A model generated the notes under the pieces. It had not been told where the DNA came from and did no database searches. It saw only the letters and a program-made list of their open reading frames with translations. The position numbers and the translations under genes are program-made. This document shows, one piece after another, positions 8,936 to 16,868 of a stretch of 49,068 nucleotides of DNA (within the stretch, counting starts at the first letter, position 1; every line of letters begins with the position of its first letter). The stretch is from Dehalococcoidia bacterium (GTDB lineage: Bacteria > Chloroflexota > Dehalococcoidia > SZUA-161): the NCBI GenBank assembly GCA_011174795.1, contig DUEY01000017.1, forward strand, positions 1 through 49,068, read 5' to 3'.

Positions 8936-9181
8936 ATGATTGATGCGTTGGCAAATTTAATGACGGCCGTAGCAGATGCGATTTCGCTGGCTGGCGAGCG
9001 ACTAGCAGTGAATGCGAATGACGCTGTCAGTTGTGACTGGACCGACCTAGGGGCTACCACCGGGCTAACAACGTTCATAAACGCAGCCCTCATGCCGTTC
9101 ATAGATGAGGCTGGTAACATGATTGCCAACATCGGCATAGTTATTGAGGAGCTGGCTGATGCAATGACGGAGCTTGCCTAG
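8936..9181 (+). CDS. Small uncharacterised protein C, same family
   Basis: 81 aa; MIDALANLMTAVADAISLAGERLAVNAN...GIVIEELADAMTELA; good SD aagggggtgag upstream. Confidence 0.8.
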   Translation: MIDALANLMTAVADAISLAGERLAVNANDAVSCDWTDLGATTGLTTFINAALMPFIDEAGNMIANIGIVIEELADAMTELA

Positions 9182-9370
9182 GATATCCTCTGGGTAAAGG
9201 TACTAGCCGCACCAGCCAAGTAGTAGATGGCTCTCAACATTATCATGTGAGAAGCCCTATCGCTGATAAGTTAATACGTGTTGTCTAATTCAGCGATAAT
9301 GATACTTGATTGTGTAGATGGCTTGTAGATATCTGTTGAAATCACATTTGAGGCCTCAAAGCGTAAGTGA

Positions 9371-9388
9371 GGGGGGAGTTTTCCCCCC
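9371..9388. terminator. G/C-tract hairpin, possible terminator
   Basis: GGGGGGA-GTTT-TCCCCCC followed by a T-rich tract. Confidence 0.4.
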
Positions 9389-9457
9389 TTCCTTATTATA
9401 CCTGTGGGGTGAAGCTTGTTTCCAGACTTACAGTGGCTTGAGCTACGGGGACGCATT

Positions 9458-9973
9458 ATGAACAAAAAGGGAGCGGCAGCAGCGCTCATATCCTTCCTGA
9501 TAATTTTAGTGGCATTTGGCGCGAGTTTTGCTTGTGGGGAGGTTTTGCCTGCGACCACCGAATATTATCAGATCGGCGAACGAGTTCAGACCTCAACGGA
9601 AATGCTCACCGTCCTTTCTGTGGAGAGGACAAACATTTATAAGCGTTCGGGCGCAGGGGCAATATTGCGTACAAAGGTTTATCCACCACCGACAACGCTG
9701 TTCATAATAGTGGAGGTTACTGTTATCAATGTGGGTAAGGACAAGTACAGTATATCTCCGGATGATTTTACCCTGACAGACTTGGCAGGCCATGAGTACG
9801 CTTATACTGATTACGAGGGTCGTGATCCATACCGTGGTATGGGGCTAGATCCTGGGGCGACGACTCACGGATATATCTTATATATCGTGCCTGAGGAGAT
9901 CACAGAGTTCGAACTCTCCTGCACCATCCACGGCACTCCTCCCATACTCGCTGTATGGGAGCTTGAATGGTAG
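9458..9973 (+). CDS. Exported or membrane-anchored DUF4352-like protein
   Basis: MNKKGAAAALISFLIILVAFGASFAC signal/anchor, then IGERVQTSTEMLTVLSVERT...LFIIVEVTVINVGKDKYSISPDDFTLTD...LDPGATTHGYILYIVPEEITEFELS, a DUF4352 pattern; start moved in from 9416. Confidence 0.75.
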   Translation: MNKKGAAAALISFLIILVAFGASFACGEVLPATTEYYQIGERVQTSTEMLTVLSVERTNIYKRSGAGAILRTKVYPPPTTLFIIVEVTVINVGKDKYSISPDDFTLTDLAGHEYAYTDYEGRDPYRGMGLDPGATTHGYILYIVPEEITEFELSCTIHGTPPILAVWELEW

Positions 9974-10134
9974 CAAAACAGCATTACCCCTACAGTTCTT
10001 TGGACCTCAATGAAACTCGGCAATTCTCCCATAGATACCCTCTACTGATGGCTTGGCAGAGACAATGTGAAAAGTCAACTATGCTCCAGTAGTTAGAGAG
10101 GAACCGAGTTCGTGTACGCTATCATGTAACACGC

Positions 10135-10164
10135 TTGACAAAACTGGGGATGCTATTTTATTCT
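10135..10164 (+). promoter_or_regulatory. Possible sigma70-type promoter upstream of protein D
   Basis: TTGACA (10135-10140), N18, TATTCT. Confidence 0.35.
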
Positions 10165-10217
10165 TAAGCAAGCATATCTTCGAAATATATCAATAGGAAG
10201 TTGGGAACCTGATTTAG

Positions 10218-10238
10218 CTCTACTCGGAGGGAGTAGAG
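10218..10238. promoter_or_regulatory. Hairpin CTCTACTC-GGAGG-GAGTAGAG presenting GGAGG in the loop
   Basis: Perfect 8-bp stem with a Shine-Dalgarno-like pentamer as loop. Confidence 0.35.
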
Positions 10239-10319
10239 AGTAGGTGAACTTGTATTTATTTATTATCACATTAATAGTAATGGTAATAAGAACACGAGGC
10301 TAGCAGGAAGTCAATTACT

Positions 10320-10514
10320 ATGCTTGAAGAGGTATCAGCTAACGCTACGGTAGATGTGCTGGAGTTCGTCGATCTTGTGCTTGGTATCTGGGTGGACCTC
10401 GGAGCCGAGGAGCAGATAACGTTCTACGGTTCAGAGCTTGCCAAGGCTTTGGCTGAGGTAGGCATATTTATAGTGGATATCGCGTCACGACTTGCGCTTA
10501 ATATATCAACCTAG
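10320..10514 (+). CDS. Small uncharacterised protein D, possible rearranged member of the same family
   Basis: 64 aa; C-term ELAKALAEVGIFIVDIASRLALN resembles the N-terminal helix of proteins A-C; aggaag upstream. Confidence 0.55.
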   Translation: MLEEVSANATVDVLEFVDLVLGIWVDLGAEEQITFYGSELAKALAEVGIFIVDIASRLALNIST

Positions 10515-10565
10515 CTGGCTATCCCGCTCTACAAGGTTCTATGGAGTTTGGTGGTGTAATAGGAA

Positions 10566-11513
10566 ATGAACAGTTGGTTGTTGGCTATATTACGCGAACA
10601 TAAAGTAGCGATAGCTATATTACTGGCACTGCTCCTATTAATACTGGCAGCTTTACCGGTAGCAGCCAGCCCATTGGCGATTTCGGCGGTTGAGACCGGT
10701 AATGTAACCGAAACCTCAGCCACTATCACGTGGACCACCGATGTGCCTGCCGACAGCGTGGTGAATTATGGGACTACGCCGAGCTTAGGGCTCACTGCCT
10801 CTGATGCTACGCTGGTCACCAATCATTCCATAACACTGAACGACCTTGTACTCGGGACAACCTACTACTATGAGGTACAATCGACAGATGGATGGGGCAA
10901 TACTACAACTGACGATAATGCAGGCGACTACTATAAAATTAGACTTTACAAGCTCACCGGCTGGGGTTGGTGCACAGACTACACCGAGATAGCAAGCGCT
11001 GAATTCGTGGCCAATGGTGTTTTGGTTCCCCGAGATGGTACACCTGAGGTCAGCGATGTACACCTGGTAGGTAATGTGACTTTGACACTGAGTGATGACT
11101 CAACTGAAAATATTGCCCTCAATATGTGGGGCAGTAAGGTCAGGTCGCTGTTCCAGGTGCGTCAATCCGCAGAACGCAAGTCTGCGCACTTGTGGGGGGT
11201 CTGGCTTACCTGGGATAGTAGCGAATATATAAGTGGTATGGGTGAAATCACCCTTCCCGAGGGTGAGGTCTTCGAAACGGCAAAGCTTTACGTGCTTCAG
11301 TTGAAGACGCCAGACGTCATAATCCAGAACAAAGAACCCGGCAGCTTTGTTGAGGACTTGGAATACCTGATTACCAAATTCACAAAGTTCATGGATGACC
11401 TTATTGACGAGCTTATGTTGACCGATTTTGCCGAAGTCCTCGGTGATGTTTTAGCTAAGTTAATGGTGCTGTTGGCAGAGGTCAGGGGCATGGTCGGCCC
11501 CTATATTCCGTAG
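10566..11513 (+). CDS. Exported protein with fibronectin type III / purple-acid-phosphatase-N-like domain
   Basis: N-terminal signal peptide (AIAILLALLLLILAALPVAAS); ISAVETGNVTETSATITWTTDVPADSVVNYGTT...LNDLVLGTTYYYEVQSTDGWGNTTT; helical C-terminus. Confidence 0.82.
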   Translation: MNSWLLAILREHKVAIAILLALLLLILAALPVAASPLAISAVETGNVTETSATITWTTDVPADSVVNYGTTPSLGLTASDATLVTNHSITLNDLVLGTTYYYEVQSTDGWGNTTTDDNAGDYYKIRLYKLTGWGWCTDYTEIASAEFVANGVLVPRDGTPEVSDVHLVGNVTLTLSDDSTENIALNMWGSKVRSLFQVRQSAERKSAHLWGVWLTWDSSEYISGMGEITLPEGEVFETAKLYVLQLKTPDVIIQNKEPGSFVEDLEYLITKFTKFMDDLIDELMLTDFAEVLGDVLAKLMVLLAEVRGMVGPYIP

Positions 11514-11523
11514 ACGGAGCGAG

Positions 11524-12255
11524 ATGGATTTCTTTCAGATACTCTTCGTAGGCGGTATCATCGGGGTACTGTTGATTGCCGCTATCTTTGGGGTGCTTCC
11601 TCTAGCAGCCCTTGTCTACGTTTGGAGGCGTGTTTTTCCCATTGCCGAGAGGATTGCGCTATGGGCAGCTAAGCCTGCAAATCTGTTCAGCTTGCTACTA
11701 CTGACCATACTTCTTTTTCTGTTGAGCATATTTGGTGCTTCATACGTTAGTGCTTGGCTTATTTTATTAATCGTTTTTCCGATAATCCTAACAGTTATTG
11801 TGGAACTTGCTATACTTGTCTGGATAATTAGGCTACTCCAGTGGTTGTATCGCCACTGGCGAGAGTGGCTCGTCAGCCTCTACTATTCTGCACGCCTGAC
11901 ACTCATTAAGCTCAGAATCGAGATCGATACGCTTAGGGAAGAGGGCTTCAGGGGCAGGTTAAACAATAGGAATCATAAGAATAGGTATAATAATTACAAT
12001 AACAAGTTTAACAATAAGTATAACAACAGGCTGAACAACCGACCCAATAACCGACCCAACAACAGGCTGAATAACGGACCCAATAACCGACCCAACAACA
12101 GGCTGAACAACAAGCCTAATAACAGGCCCAACAACAGGCTGAACAACGGGCCTAATAACCGGCCTAACAACAGGCCCAACAACAGGCTGAACAACGGGCC
12201 TAATAACCGGCCTAACAACAGGAATGCGGGCGACTTCCCAGAGGGAAGCCATTAA
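11524..12255 (+). CDS. Multi-spanning membrane protein with Asn/Arg/Pro-rich tetrapeptide-repeat tail
   Basis: About 4 hydrophobic segments, then NNRPNNRPNNRLNNGP... repeats; 10 nt after the FnIII-like gene. Confidence 0.8.
   Translation: MDFFQILFVGGIIGVLLIAAIFGVLPLAALVYVWRRVFPIAERIALWAAKPANLFSLLLLTILLFLLSIFGASYVSAWLILLIVFPIILTVIVELAILVWIIRLLQWLYRHWREWLVSLYYSARLTLIKLRIEIDTLREEGFRGRLNNRNHKNRYNNYNNKFNNKYNNRLNNRPNNRPNNRLNNGPNNRPNNRLNNKPNNRPNNRLNNGPNNRPNNRPNNRLNNGPNNRPNNRNAGDFPEGSH
11962..12222. repeat. In-frame 12-nt (4-aa) repeat tract with a 48-nt higher-order unit
   Basis: NNRx units; AACAACAGGCTGAACAACGGGCCTAATAACCGGCCTAACAACAGG occurs exactly at 12130 and 12178. Confidence 0.9.
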
Positions 12256-12321
12256 AAGGCGGCCAAGCTCCAGAATACAGAATCAGCTTATAGCGAGTTA
12301 TTTAGAAAGGAGGTGGAAAGC

Positions 12322-12477
12322 GTGGGCTGGAAAGACAGGTTTATGTTAAAGATGATGAGCAACAAGATAATAATGAAGATTTTCAGCATACCGATCGTTC
12401 TCAAGATCACAATGTGGGAAATAAAAGTCATATCAGCAATTCTATCTATATTCAAGAGAAAACAACCTGCTAGTTGA
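12322..12477 (+). CDS. 51-aa basic, hydrophobic/amphipathic peptide (GTG start; absent from the ORF track)
   Basis: VGWKDRFMLKMMSNKIIMKIFSIPIVLKITMWEIKVISAILSIFKRKQPAS* preceded by AAGGAGGTGG at 8-nt spacing. Confidence 0.6.
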   Translation: MGWKDRFMLKMMSNKIIMKIFSIPIVLKITMWEIKVISAILSIFKRKQPAS

Positions 12478-12548
12478 ACCAGGTTGCTGTTACTATCATT
12501 TGAAAAGGACAATCGCTGTAGTCTATAATTAGAGCAGGCTTATGAGCA

Positions 12549-12640
12549 GGAGGGATCGCATAGTGGTTTAGTGCGGCCGCCTGCTAAGCGGTTAGGGGGG
12601 GAAACCTCCCTCATGGGTTCGAATCCCATTCCCTCCGCCA
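12549..12640 (+). tRNA. tRNA-Ser(GCU)
   Basis: Acceptor GGAGGGA / TCCCTCC, discriminator G, encoded CCA; CTGCTAA anticodon loop; long variable arm; GGTTCGAATCC T-arm. Confidence 0.96.
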
Positions 12641-12651
12641 TAAATCTAAAC

Positions 12652-12678
12652 AGCCCTGTGTCCAAGCAGGGCTTTTTT
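12652..12678 (+). terminator. Rho-independent terminator after tRNA-Ser
   Basis: AGCCCTG-N8-CAGGGCT followed by TTTTT. Confidence 0.85.
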
Positions 12679-12763
12679 ATGCCCACTAGCAGCTATTCGT
12701 TGAGGTAAGAGCGTTTGGTATAATCATGTAAAGAGCAGTAGTACCAAATAGTTCGAAAAAGAA

Positions 12764-14050
12764 GTGAAAAGGCATCTCGTGGCTGGTTATTACATTTGGA
12801 CCATTGGCTGCCAGATGAACAAGGCTGATTCGGATGAACTGGCGACTGGCCTGCAGCGCTTGGGCTACCGATTTGTCAGCTCTGTCGAAGATGCTGACAT
12901 TGTGATTATAAATAGCTGCGTTGTACGTCAGAGTGCTGAGAACAGTGTTATTTCCAAATTGAATTCGTTACTGCCGCTTAAAGACCGCAATCCAGATAAA
13001 GTTGTGGCTCTGACTGGCTGTATGGTCGATCAGGATACTGCTGAGCTAAAACGTCGCTTTCCCTATGTTGATCTTTTTCTCAAGCCCGGCGAATCTGCTG
13101 CTCTCATGGAATTAGCAGGGGTACGATCTCCGGAACCTGCGCAGAACATTGCCCCCCTGCCCACACCACCAAGCTCTTTTGTCACCATCATTGAGGGCTG
13201 TGACAATTTTTGCTCATACTGCATCGTTCCTTACCGCCGTGGGAAGGAAAAGAGCCGCCCAGTAACTGAAGTCTTTACCCAGGTGGAAAGCCTTGTTGAA
13301 CGCGGTACAAGAGAGGTCACTTTACTGGGACAGAATGTCGACTCTTACGGACATGATCTCCCGGATAGGCCCAGTCTGGCAGATTTGCTCATGGAGTTGA
13401 ACTCCATCGCAGGTCTCGTTCGAATTCGCTTTCTCACCTCACACCCCAAGGATATGAATGAGGAGCTTATTCAGGCAGTGGCCTCTCTCGATAAGGTCTG
13501 TGAGTATTTCAGCCTTCCGGTGCAAGCTGGAGATGACGGGGTCCTGCAGGCGATGGGTCGGGGTTATACTGTTCAGCAATACCGCGATTTAGTTGAAAAA
13601 ATACATACTATTGTTCCCGGTGTGGCCATCTCAACCGATGTCATCGTGGGTTTCCCCGGCGAGACCGAGAAGCAGTTTCAGGGAACGCTGGATCTGCTAT
13701 CCGCAACTAGGTTCGATACCGTTCACGTCGCTGCCTATTCGCCGCGACCGGGTACTCTGGCATCGAGAGAATTTGAGGATGATATTCCTCTATTTGAGAA
13801 AAGGAGACGGTTACATCAGGTCGAGGAACTGCAGAAGGCAGTTGCTTCTGAAATCAATGCACGCCTCCTGGGGCAAACGGTTGAAATTTTAGTAGAGGGA
13901 GAAAAGAAGAAGAGATGGTGGGGGCGTACGAGGACGGGCAAGCTGGTGTTTTTCGATAATGACGCTGACCGCTTAGGGCAACTTGTCGAAGTTGAAATCG
14001 AAAAAACAAGTCCCTGGTCGCTACAGGGAGTTTTCAAGCAGGCGCTGTAG
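12764..14050 (+). CDS. miaB: MiaB-family tRNA methylthiotransferase
   Basis: IWTIGCQMNKADSDEL, GCDNFCSYCIVPYRRGKEKSRP radical SAM motif, TRAM-like C-terminus; GTG start. Confidence 0.93.
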   Translation: MKRHLVAGYYIWTIGCQMNKADSDELATGLQRLGYRFVSSVEDADIVIINSCVVRQSAENSVISKLNSLLPLKDRNPDKVVALTGCMVDQDTAELKRRFPYVDLFLKPGESAALMELAGVRSPEPAQNIAPLPTPPSSFVTIIEGCDNFCSYCIVPYRRGKEKSRPVTEVFTQVESLVERGTREVTLLGQNVDSYGHDLPDRPSLADLLMELNSIAGLVRIRFLTSHPKDMNEELIQAVASLDKVCEYFSLPVQAGDDGVLQAMGRGYTVQQYRDLVEKIHTIVPGVAISTDVIVGFPGETEKQFQGTLDLLSATRFDTVHVAAYSPRPGTLASREFEDDIPLFEKRRRLHQVEELQKAVASEINARLLGQTVEILVEGEKKKRWWGRTRTGKLVFFDNDADRLGQLVEVEIEKTSPWSLQGVFKQAL

Positions 14051-14083
14051 CTATTGACTGATGTAAGAAAAACTATATCAGGT

Positions 14084-14977
14084 TCAGTTTATCGGCAGGT
14101 CAATATGATAGTTCTTGAGCACAGCTTCTATTATAGCCGCTGACTTCTCATCAGGTGTTGTGAGGGGCAAACGGGGCTTGCCCACACGGAACCCCACATG
14201 ATTCAAAGCGTACTTAATAGGTATAGGGTTAGAGACGATAAACATTGCGTCGAACAGGGGTAGCAAGCTGCGGTGGATAGCGGCGGCCTGTGCTAATTCC
14301 CCCTTGATTGCTTTGACGATCATCTCCTTCATTTGTGCCCCCACTAGATGGGAGGTAACGCTAATAACCCCATAGCCACCGATAGATATCAAGGGGAAAG
14401 TGTCGCTATCATTGCCGCTATAGAGCACGAAATCCTTGTCCACCCCACTGATAATCTTGGCTGCCTGCACCAGGTCACCACTGGCTTCTTTCAGCCCCAC
14501 AATGTTGTCTATTTTGCTTAATTCGATGACGGTTTGCGGGGCAAGATTAGTAATAGTGCGACTGGGCACATTGTATAATATACAGGGAAGCTTCGTACTA
14601 CCGGCAATGGCCTGGAAGTGTTCGAACAGGCCTTGTTGGGTGGGCTTATTATAGTAAGGAACTACGAGGAGGCAGGCATCGACCCCAATTCGCTCCGCCT
14701 CTTTCGTGGCAGCTATGGCTTCTGCAGTACTGTTGCTACCTGTGCCGGCTATCACCGTCCCCCGTCTGCCTACCGCTGATTTCACCTCATCGAATAAACG
14801 AATTTCCTCCTCGCGCACGAGAGTAGGTGATTCTCCGGTTGTACCTACAACGACAACGCCATCGCTTCCAGAATCGAGCAAAGCGATCGCCAGCCTCTTC
14901 GCCTGTTCATAGTCCACTTCTCCCTTATCATCAAAGGGAGTCACCATTGCAGTAAGCAGACGACCCAAATCTGGCAA
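14084..14977 (-). CDS. dapA: 4-hydroxy-tetrahydrodipicolinate synthase
   Basis: VVVGTTGESPTL, YNVPSRT, GLKEASGD motifs. Confidence 0.95.
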   Translation of the reverse strand: MPDLGRLLTAMVTPFDDKGEVDYEQAKRLAIALLDSGSDGVVVVGTTGESPTLVREEEIRLFDEVKSAVGRRGTVIAGTGSNSTAEAIAATKEAERIGVDACLLVVPYYNKPTQQGLFEHFQAIAGSTKLPCILYNVPSRTITNLAPQTVIELSKIDNIVGLKEASGDLVQAAKIISGVDKDFVLYSGNDSDTFPLISIGGYGVISVTSHLVGAQMKEMIVKAIKGELAQAAAIHRSLLPLFDAMFIVSNPIPIKYALNHVGFRVGKPRLPLTTPDEKSAAIIEAVLKNYHIDLPIN

Positions 14978-14998
14978 TTGATTTCTCCTCGGGATAAA

Positions 14999-16030
14999 TT
15001 AGACCCAGCCGTTCGAAATCAGCACTTCAGCGATTTGAATTGCGTTGAGTGCTGCACCCTTACGCACGTTATCTGCTACCACCCACATGGCCAGTCCATT
15101 CGGGTGCGAGGCATCACGGCGTATGCGCCCGACGAAGACTTCGTCGGTTCCCGCTGCCGACCAGGGATGGGGATAGAGGCTTACCGAGGGGTCATCCAAC
15201 ACTTTAACGCCCGGTGCATTAGCCAAGATATCTCGTGCCTCCTCCGGGCTCATAGGTTTGCTGAACTCAACATGTATCGCCTCACTGTGGCCGGCAACCA
15301 CCGGCACGCGCACACAGGTTGCTGATACAGCAATGCTCTCATCATGAAGTATCTTCCTCGTTTCGTGGATCATCTTCCACTCTTCCTTGGTGTAACCGTC
15401 ATCGAGGAATACATCAATCTCAGGGAGCAGGTTGAAGGCTATCTGATGGGGATAAACGTGAGGAACAACGCTCTTCCCCTCAAGAACCAGCTTGGTTTGA
15501 TTGTTGAGTTCATCTACAGCTGCAGAGCCCGTGCCCGATACTGCCTGGTAGGTATCGACCACAATCCTTTTGATGGGATTTACCTTGTGCAGTGGATACA
15601 GTGCAACTACCATTTGGATAGTAGAGCAATTAGGGTTGGCGATTATCCCCTGATGGTGCTCCAAGTCTTCTGGATTAACCTCAGGAACAACCAGTGGAAC
15701 ACTCGGGTTCATTCTAAAAGCAGCGCTGTTGTCTACAACTACCGCGCCTCTCTTTGCTGCTATTGGCCCGAAATGCTTGCTGATTTCGCTCCCAGCGGAG
15801 AACAAAGCTATATCCACTGGATCAAATGAATGTGGTGAAACCTCCTGAACCACGAGTTCCTGATGGTTTACAAACATTGTTTTTCCAGCCGACCTATCGG
15901 AGGCAAGCAGATGTACCGAGGCCATAGGGAATTCCCGCTGTTCCAAGACCTTGATAAACTCCTGGCCCACAAGCCCAGTGGCTCCTACAATAGCCGTGTG
16001 GTATTTTCTTATCAGCACTGAGCCTAGCAA
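14999..16030 (-). CDS. asd: Aspartate-semialdehyde dehydrogenase
   Basis: IVGATGLVGQEFIKVLEQR, NPNCSTIQMV, QAVSGTGSAAVDEL. Confidence 0.95.
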   Translation of the reverse strand: MLGSVLIRKYHTAIVGATGLVGQEFIKVLEQREFPMASVHLLASDRSAGKTMFVNHQELVVQEVSPHSFDPVDIALFSAGSEISKHFGPIAAKRGAVVVDNSAAFRMNPSVPLVVPEVNPEDLEHHQGIIANPNCSTIQMVVALYPLHKVNPIKRIVVDTYQAVSGTGSAAVDELNNQTKLVLEGKSVVPHVYPHQIAFNLLPEIDVFLDDGYTKEEWKMIHETRKILHDESIAVSATCVRVPVVAGHSEAIHVEFSKPMSPEEARDILANAPGVKVLDDPSVSLYPHPWSAAGTDEVFVGRIRRDASHPNGLAMWVVADNVRKGAALNAIQIAEVLISNGWV

Positions 16031-16038
16031 TTTTCCTC

Positions 16039-16836
16039 CTACAATCCAAGAATCTTATCTAAGCCGAAAACAGCTTCCTTGAGCTCGACTACCTTCTTGA
16101 TAGCTAGTATTACTCCAGGCATGAAAGCCTCTCTATTTATCTGGTCAAGTCGAATCTTGAGCGTCTGCCCCGGTGCTCCCAGAATAACTTCCTGGTGGGC
16201 GAGCATTCCCGGTAGCCGTACACTGTGTAAAGCTATTCCCTCAAGCTCACCTCCACGACTGCGGGGTATAGTCTCACTCGTTGCCGGAGCGTGTAAAAAA
16301 GCTTTGCCCCTAGATTTTATCATCTCCCTAGCTGTAGTTAAAGCAGTTCCCGATGGCGCGTCGGCCTTTTGCTCGTGGTGCATCTCGATAATCTCGGCAC
16401 AGTCGAAAAATCCTGCAGCCATTTTTGACAGGTGAATCATTACCACTGCTGCCACGGAAAAGTTGGGAGCGACCACAGCGCCTATCCCCTGTTTCTCGCA
16501 CAGGCTCTTAATCTCGTCGAGGTCTGCATCGGATAACCCTGTGGTTCCGATTACCGGCCTGACATAGTTTGACACCGCCGTTCGCACCGCAGGCATAGTT
16601 GCCTTGGCAACCGTGAAATCTACCAGAACATCGGCGTGATAATTGCCAAGCGTCGATTCGAGGTCAGTGGATAGTGGTATCCAGCGTGAACTATCGGGTA
16701 AGGGCAACTCTGTGCTCTCAGCCTTTATGTCAACTCCGGCTACCGCTTCAAGTTCTGGCTCTTGACATATGGCTCTGAGTACCTCCTGCCCCATCTTCCC
16801 TAAGGCCCCGTGCACTACTATCTTTAGCCGTTCCAT
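16039..16836 (-). CDS. dapB: 4-hydroxy-tetrahydrodipicolinate reductase
   Basis: VHGALGKMGQEV, IGTTGLSDADL, EMHHEQKADAPSGTA. Confidence 0.95.
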   Translation of the reverse strand: MERLKIVVHGALGKMGQEVLRAICQEPELEAVAGVDIKAESTELPLPDSSRWIPLSTDLESTLGNYHADVLVDFTVAKATMPAVRTAVSNYVRPVIGTTGLSDADLDEIKSLCEKQGIGAVVAPNFSVAAVVMIHLSKMAAGFFDCAEIIEMHHEQKADAPSGTALTTAREMIKSRGKAFLHAPATSETIPRSRGGELEGIALHSVRLPGMLAHQEVILGAPGQTLKIRLDQINREAFMPGVILAIKKVVELKEAVFGLDKILGL

Positions 16837-16868
16837 TAGCTCCTCGATTTATCGGTTGTTTAAGAAAA

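Noticed and set aside
8071-10514. Gas vesicle (GvpA) identity for the small paralogues
   Set aside because: General small amphipathic look only; GvpA core sequence is not present and no other gvp genes occur in the window.
11962-12222. Short regular repeats as a CRISPR array
   Set aside because: Units are 12 nt with no unique spacers and are in frame with the upstream coding sequence.
11959-12252. Antisense ORFs of 97 and 74 aa (VVRPVIRPVVQPVVGP..., LLGLLLGRLLGPLF...)
   Set aside because: They are reverse-frame readings of the NNRP/NNRL codon repeat; repetitive composition keeps these frames open with no independent start signals.
12549-12640. attL/attR pair from tRNA-Ser
   Set aside because: No second copy of the tRNA 3' sequence and no integrase found in the window.
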